NCBI RefSeq assembly: GCF_000443165.1
Contig: NZ_ATJV01000048.1
Span: forward strand, 248,001 to 312,000
Length of the DNA: 64,000 nucleotides
Direction of reading: 5' to 3'
Origin: Thauera terpenica 58Eu
GTDB lineage: Bacteria > Pseudomonadota > Gammaproteobacteria > Burkholderiales > Rhodocyclaceae
Part shown: positions 61,618 through 64,000 of the stretch, piece after piece
Layout: every line of letters begins with the position of its first letter
How positions within the stretch are numbered: position 1 is the stretch's first letter
Made by a program: the position numbers and the translations under genes
Notes under the pieces: generated by a model
Told to the model about the DNA's origin: nothing
Seen by the model: only the letters and a program-made list of their open reading frames with translations
Database searches by the model: none

Positions 61618-61828
61618 CGCTTCCCGCGATGTGTCGCGGCAAGGGATGGACTTCCGTCCAACTTCCCTTGAAACGGCAGTCGGTGTCAGTGCCGGGGTCT
61701 GCCGTGCCACGCAGAAACGGTGGAATCTCAATCTCCGGCTTGCGCCGACGTTTCCTAAGTCGATACAGGACGACGAGCGCGATGACCGCCGCCGCCACGA
61801 CCAGCGCAAAGTCAATCTCGGGGATCAT
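61610..61828 (-). CDS. Small single-pass membrane protein
   Basis: The 72-residue protein has an N-terminal hydrophobic helix (IDFALVVAAAVIALVVLYRL) followed by a very basic stretch (RKRRRKPEIEI), so the N-terminus is probably outside and the tail cytoplasmic. It precedes and overlaps the 79-residue gene. Together they might be a small membrane accessory unit beside the restriction system, but nothing in the sequence proves this. Confidence 0.5.
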   Translation of the reverse strand: MIPEIDFALVVAAAVIALVVLYRLRKRRRKPEIEIPPFLRGTADPGTDTDCRFKGSWTEVHPLPRHIAGSDD

Positions 61829-62085
61829 GGGTGCGTTCCTAGCCGGTGATGGTGACCGGGATTGTGCGGGCTCTTGTTGCCTTTGTCATCCCGGGCGTCG
61901 TCGGAATCGGCCAGTGGAATCATCCTGGTAATCGGCCACAAAAACCCGCCACGCACCGGGTCTGGCGGTTGGCGTTGCGTGTGCCGCAGGTGGCCGGCAG
62001 CCTTTGGGGCGAGGATCTGTTCTGCGCGCGAGACTGCTATGCTCATGCGTTGCCCCTACCCAGCATCGCTGCAAGCAACGCGCCC
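61829..62085. promoter_or_regulatory. Divergent region upstream of the restriction-modification gene
   Basis: This 257-base gap should hold promoters for the small membrane gene and the Type IIL enzyme. A minus-strand frame (61825-62046) overlaps the next start by ATGA but looks unstructured. No C-protein box-like repeat was noticed. Confidence 0.35.
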
Positions 62086-64000
62086 ATGACCCCAGCCCAG
62101 CTCATCGCCAAGTGGAAGAACAACCCGCTCTCCGAGCGCGCCGGCTCTCAGCCCTTCTTCCTCGACCTCTGCAGCATGCTCGGCGTGGATCCGCCGAACG
62201 ATCCGGACAGCTACTGTTTCGAGCGCGGCGCCACCCGCACCGGCGCCGGCCACGGCTGGGCCGACGTGTGGAAGCGCAGCCACTTCGGCTGGGAGAACAA
62301 AGGCCCCGGCGGTGACCTGTCGGGGGCCCTGCGCCAGCTTATGACTTACGCGCTCGCGCTGGACAACCCGCCGCTGCTTGTTGTCAGCAATCGCGAGATC
62401 ACCCAGATCCACACCCACTTCACCGGCACCCCGAGCGAGACCTATACGATCCGCCTCGAGGACGTCGGCACGCCGGAGAACCTGCAGCGCCTGCGCTGGC
62501 TGTTCACCGATCCCGAGAAGTTCCGGCCCGGCCGCACGGTGCTCGACATCACTAAGGATGCCGCCGGCCGCTTCGCCGACATCGCGCAGTCCATGACCGA
62601 GCGTGGCCACGATCCCGCGAAGGTGGCGCACTTCCTAATCCAGTCCTTGTTCTGCATGTTCGCCGAGGACATCGGTCTGCTTCCGAAGAAGCTTTTCGAG
62701 CGCGTCATCGCCAAGCGCCAGGGCGACCCAGCCAAGCTCGCAGTGTCGCTGGCGGAGATGTTCCAGGCGATGCGCACCGGTGGCGACTTTCTCCTCGAGG
62801 ACATCGCCTACTTCAACGGCGGGCTGTTCGAGCACGTGGAAGTCCTCGAGCTGATCCCCGGCGAGATAGAAGCCCTGCTGGCTGCCAGCCGCATGGACTG
62901 GAGCGCAATCGAACCGTCGATCCTCGGCACCCTGTTCGAACGTGGCCTGGATCCGAAGATCCGCGCCCCGCTCGGTGCGAACTACACCGACCCCGGCACG
63001 ATCATGAAGCTGGTCCGCCCAGTCGTCGTCGAGCCGCTTGAGCGCGAATGGGAGGCTGCCAAGGGCAGGATCGCCCCGTTGGTCGAGAAGTACCATGCTG
63101 GTGGGAAGGGCTCCCAGAAGGCCGGCCAGGATGCGCAAGCCCTGTTCCTGGGCTACCTCGAGCGCCTCAAGAACTTCCGCGTCCTCGACCCCGCATGCGG
63201 CTCCGGCAACTTCCTGTACCTTGCCCTGCGCGCGCTGAAGGACCTCGAGCACCGCGCGAACCTGGATGCCGAAGCGCTCGGCCTGCATCGCCAGCTCACA
63301 ATTGAGACCAGCCCTGACAACGTGCGCGGAATCGAGATCAACGCCTACGCTGCCGAGCTCGCCCGGGTGACGGTCTGGATCGGCGAGATTCAGTGGATGC
63401 TCAAGCACGGCTACGACTGCCGGCGAAACCCTATCCTCGCGCGCCTCGACCACATCGAGAACCGGGATGCGCTGCTGAACGCGGACTGCACCGAGGCGGA
63501 ATGGCCGGTGGTCGACGTGATCGTAGGCAACCCCCCGTTCCTTGGCGACAAGCGCATGCGCAGCGAGCTCGGCGCCGAGATGACCGCCAAGATCCGCGCC
63601 TGCTACGAGGGCCGGGTCCCTGGCGGCGCAGACCTCGTGCTCTACTGGTTCGAGAAGGCTCGAGATCAAATCAAGGCCAAGCGCTGTGAGGCAGCCGGCC
63701 TCGTCGCGACAAACTCGATCCGCGGTGGAGCAAACCGAAAGGTGCTGGACCGCATCGTCGAGAGCACCCGCATCTTCGAGGCGTGGAGCGACGAGCCGTG
63801 GGTCAACGAAGGCGCTGCCGTGCGCGTGTCGCTCGTGTGCTTTGGAGGGCGCGCCGGCGCAGCGCTCGACGGGCGCTGTGTGCGGGAGGTTCATGCGGAC
63901 CTAACAGCAGCCGATGGCGGGCAACCCTCGTCTGGAGACCTAACCACCGCCAAAGCTCTCACCGAGAATGAAGGTACAGCGTTCCTCGGGATCCAGAAAA
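62086..64000 (+). CDS. Type IIL (MmeI-like) restriction-modification enzyme, C-terminus beyond window
   Basis: The first 638 codons are visible. The N-terminus has a nuclease motif D60-X9-E70-X-K72 (in GWADVWKRSHFGWENKGPGG), the same spacing as the MmeI nuclease. A helical connector follows, then a methyltransferase with DPACGSGNF (about 368-376) for AdoMet and NPPF (482-485) for adenine-N6 methylation. One protein thus cuts and methylates DNA; the target-recognition domain should lie past the window end. The frame is open to the edge. The ATG at 62086 is the first reasonable start. It is cargo that could protect the host from other phages. Confidence 0.9.
   Translation, partial: MTPAQLIAKWKNNPLSERAGSQPFFLDLCSMLGVDPPNDPDSYCFERGATRTGAGHGWADVWKRSHFGWENKGPGGDLSGALRQLMTYALALDNPPLLVVSNREITQIHTHFTGTPSETYTIRLEDVGTPENLQRLRWLFTDPEKFRPGRTVLDITKDAAGRFADIAQSMTERGHDPAKVAHFLIQSLFCMFAEDIGLLPKKLFERVIAKRQGDPAKLAVSLAEMFQAMRTGGDFLLEDIAYFNGGLFEHVEVLELIPGEIEALLAASRMDWSAIEPSILGTLFERGLDPKIRAPLGANYTDPGTIMKLVRPVVVEPLEREWEAAKGRIAPLVEKYHAGGKGSQKAGQDAQALFLGYLERLKNFRVLDPACGSGNFLYLALRALKDLEHRANLDAEALGLHRQLTIETSPDNVRGIEINAYAAELARVTVWIGEIQWMLKHGYDCRRNPILARLDHIENRDALLNADCTEAEWPVVDVIVGNPPFLGDKRMRSELGAEMTAKIRACYEGRVPGGADLVLYWFEKARDQIKAKRCEAAGLVATNSIRGGANRKVLDRIVESTRIFEAWSDEPWVNEGAAVRVSLVCFGGRAGAALDGRCVREVHADLTAADGGQPSSGDLTTAKALTENEGTAFLGIQK

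Larger units (their letters stand above)
53427..64000. mobile_element. Integrative genetic element, left end (right end beyond window)
   Basis: The segment runs from the tRNA fragment through an integrase, small phage-like genes, a replication block and a restriction-modification gene. It has no housekeeping genes and many short tightly packed ORFs. Since the 3' tRNA fragment and its terminator are here, the intact tRNA-Thr should lie at the other end, past 64000. Structural phage or conjugation genes are not seen in the visible part, so a satellite, defective prophage or integrative plasmid are all possible. Confidence 0.8.

Noticed and set aside
61825-62046. A 73-residue minus-strand frame that overlaps the next start by ATGA
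   Set aside because: The overlap is suggestive, but the product looks unstructured (Pro/His/Asp-rich), and there is no clear ribosome-binding site.
62635-63894. A 419-residue minus-strand frame
   Set aside because: It is antisense to the Type IIL enzyme, whose open frame and motifs are strong.
1-64000. CRISPR arrays, rRNA genes or insertion sequences
   Set aside because: No regularly spaced repeat array, no rRNA-like stretch and no transposase gene was seen.

Overview
The window looks like part of a GC-rich betaproteobacterial chromosome, most likely of the Rhodocyclales (Azoarcus/Thauera-like). This is judged from the rimP-nusA-infB-rbfA-truB-rpsO-pnp order, the scpA-scpB-rluB block and the protein sequences; the genus cannot be fixed by eye.

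Region 1 (about 1-37,300) is accessory catabolism. It holds several short operons built around CoA-thioester chemistry: a DUF35/thiolase-like pair, a MenB-like hydrolase, four CaiB/BaiF-family CoA-transferases, an AMP-forming acyl-CoA ligase, a crotonase-fold protein, an old-yellow-enzyme/dienoyl-CoA-reductase-like protein, a nitronate-monooxygenase-like flavoprotein, a lone ETF beta subunit, an SDR, an alpha/beta hydrolase and an amidohydrolase. A DUF1302 porin plus DUF1329 protein probably handle uptake of a hydrophobic substrate. Regulators are an AraC-type and a LuxR-type protein.

Threaded through this cluster is a deazaflavin cofactor F420 module: a Ddn-type (DUF385) protein, an LLM-class oxidoreductase, an F420:NADP oxidoreductase, CofC and an FbiC (CofG-CofH fusion). 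F420 is best known from actinobacteria and archaea, so a proteobacterial CoA-dependent pathway that makes and uses it is the most interesting thing here. CofD and CofE are not in the window. XdhC, a MobA-like nucleotidyltransferase and CoxG suggest that a molybdenum hydroxylase encoded elsewhere also belongs to the pathway.

Region 2 (about 37,400-53,420) is core genome: a candidate small RNA, dksA, pnp, rpsO, truB, rbfA, infB, nusA, rimP, rluB, scpB, scpA, an M50 protease, a YciO/YrdC protein, a PHP-domain phosphoesterase and a second alpha/beta hydrolase closely related to the one in region 1.

Region 3 (53,427 to the end) is the left part of an integrative element. It begins with a displaced 3' half of a tRNA-Thr(UGU) gene beside a tyrosine integrase. 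A phage-like replication block follows (small HTH protein, DUF1376, DEAH helicase, zinc-finger/Toprim primase), then a lipoprotein, a repressor-like regulator with a three-half-site operator, and a Type IIL (MmeI-like) restriction-modification enzyme cut by the window edge. No capsid, terminase or conjugation genes are visible in the part shown.
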